Both the position numbers and the translations under genes were made by a program. Below, one piece after another: positions 63,041 to 64,000 of a stretch of DNA of 64,000 nt; the first letter of the stretch is position 1; each line of letters opens with the position of its first letter. The notes below the pieces were generated by a model that worked only from the letters and a program-made list of their open reading frames with translations, ran no database searches and had not been told where the DNA came from. The stretch is from Balneolaceae bacterium (GTDB lineage: Bacteria > Bacteroidota > Rhodothermia > Balneolales > Balneolaceae), in NCBI GenBank assembly GCA_006969905.1, contig CP030887.1, positions 2,406,730 through 2,470,729 of the forward strand, read 5' to 3'.

Positions 63041-64000
63041 CTACTGGAAAAGTTGGGTTACTTTTTCAACTGCTTCCGGCAAGCAGAATACCATGACCCT
63101 GTCTTCGGCTTTAATTTCGGTTAAACCGGTAGCGATTTCCACCGAACCGTTACAAAGTATACCCCCGATAATACACCCGTTTGGAAGCTTTAGGTCTTTG
63201 AGTTTTTTCCCCACTGCTTTTGATTTTGGCGAAGTCAGCAGTTCAATTACTTCTGCTTTTATCCCACGTAATTCGGTAACAGAGATGACTTTGCCTTTAC
63301 GGACATAGCGGTGTATTTCGTTAGAAGCTGCTACTTTTTTATTCACTACTGCGTCCAGGCCGATAGTTTGACTTAGGGGAATGAAATCAGGTTTAGAAAC
63401 TAAGGCCACCGTTTTTTTAACATCGAGATGCTTCGCCATCAGGCAGGAGATGATGTTGGATTCTTCATCATCGGTAACCGCTACAAAGGCATCCATATCA
63501 GTAATACCTTCGGTTGCCAGGAGATCAGGGTCTGTAGGATTTCCATGTAAGATCATAGCTGATCTCAGTTCAATGGCGAGTTCTTCAGCAGAATCATAAT
63601 TCGGCTCAATAAGCTTAACCGACCAATCACGTTTTGGATCTCCACATAAAATCCGGGCTATCATAGAACCAATAGCTGAGCCTCCTGCAATCATAATACG
63701 ATTTAGCTTTGCTTCAACTTTCCCGGTTGTTTTAACGATTTCAGGTATATCCGGGGTCTTTGCGAGGATAAATACCTGGTCAAATTTTTGCAGCCGAACC
63801 GGGCCATGGGGAATTAGTGTTAATCCCCGCCTTGCTATCGCTACCACCCGAAAAGTGATATCCGAATGCTCTTGTGCATATTCAATTAGTGATTTTCCAA
63901 TAAGGGGAGAAGTAGAGTCGAGCCGGATTCCAATCAACTGCATTTCCCCTTCAGCAAGGTTGATTACATCGCTGGCGGCAGACCGTTTAAGCAATTGGGC
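63041..64000 (-). CDS. trkA: TrkA potassium-uptake regulatory protein, C-terminal part (runs off right edge)
   Basis: The frame is open to the window edge without a stop or a convincing start, so the N-terminus lies beyond 64000. The visible ~320 residues contain an RCK-C domain (EMQLIGIRLDSTSPLIGKSL), a second NAD-binding RCK-N domain starting near RIMIAGGSAIGSMIARIL with the acidic turn LIEPNYDSAEELA, and a final RCK-C domain. This is the expected arrangement of a two-RCK TrkA of about 450 residues. It binds NAD(H) or ATP and gates TrkH, encoded next to it. Confidence 0.93.
   Translation of the reverse strand, partial: AQLLKRSAASDVINLAEGEMQLIGIRLDSTSPLIGKSLIEYAQEHSDITFRVVAIARRGLTLIPHGPVRLQKFDQVFILAKTPDIPEIVKTTGKVEAKLNRIMIAGGSAIGSMIARILCGDPKRDWSVKLIEPNYDSAEELAIELRSAMILHGNPTDPDLLATEGITDMDAFVAVTDDEESNIISCLMAKHLDVKKTVALVSKPDFIPLSQTIGLDAVVNKKVAASNEIHRYVRKGKVISVTELRGIKAEVIELLTSPKSKAVGKKLKDLKLPNGCIIGGILCNGSVEIATGLTEIKAEDRVMVFCLPEAVEKVTQLFQ

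Overview
This 64 kb window looks like a compact stretch of chromosome from a Bacteroidota/FCB-group bacterium, most likely Balneolota/Rhodothermota-like (inference from gene families; no 16S rRNA is present). The support is as follows. Starts lack Shine-Dalgarno sequences. Bacteroidota-type TAnnTTTG promoter boxes sit upstream of several genes. There is a T9SS 'plug' (DUF5103) protein, a 30-residue AURKAIP1/COX24-type ribosomal protein, and OstA-like/LptC envelope genes. The ATP synthase cluster lacks atpD and atpC. Genes are tightly packed, stop codons of convergent genes overlap repeatedly, and TTG starts are common.

Layout. 1-2 kb: the N-terminus of an unknown protein and a secreted S10 peptidase. 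2-5 kb: an AT-rich restriction-modification operon (controller-like HTH, C5 methyltransferase, PD-(D/E)xK-type nuclease, Vsr) with a palindromic operator. 5-9.3 kb: Na+:alanine symporter, upp, lptC, OstA-like. 9.5-11 kb: HU, the COX24-type small protein, a DUF2007 protein and an unknown. 11-24.5 kb: a plus-strand run of rqcH, aroK, aroB, tamB, rnr and a very large metallopeptidase/PD40/outer-membrane-barrel fusion. 24.5-28.5 kb: a minus-strand run of ccmB, holB, dapF and a DUF5103 lipoprotein. 28.6-34.7 kb: PTS IIA, PBP4, sigma-54 response regulator, folD, then exbD and two unknowns. 34.8-44.5 kb: guaB, a glycosyltransferase, an M23 peptidase with bactofilin, and atpZ-I-B-E-F-H-A-G, ending at tRNA-Ser(UGA). 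44.6-46.6 kb: TolC-like and MlaC-like proteins. 46.6-57.3 kb: a surface-glycan region (glycosyltransferase, CDP-glycerol-polymerase-like enzyme, flippase, asparagine-synthase-like enzyme, inositol-phosphate synthase with a cytidylyltransferase, a lipocalin-like protein, Wzi-like barrel). 57.4-64 kb: an MMPL exporter, membrane unknowns and TrkH/TrkA (TrkA runs off the right edge).

How the genes work together. Most of the window builds or services the envelope: LPS transport (LptC/OstA-like), TamB, the barrel fusion, TolC/MlaC, PBP4, M23-bactofilin and glycan export. The rest is housekeeping. The most distinctive parts are the putative CDP-inositol module (INO1 plus an IPCT-like cytidylyltransferase) next to a TagF-like transferase, the restriction-modification-Vsr operon with its own operator, and the metallopeptidase-propeller-barrel fusion. 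I saw no CRISPR array, prophage, insertion sequence or rRNA.
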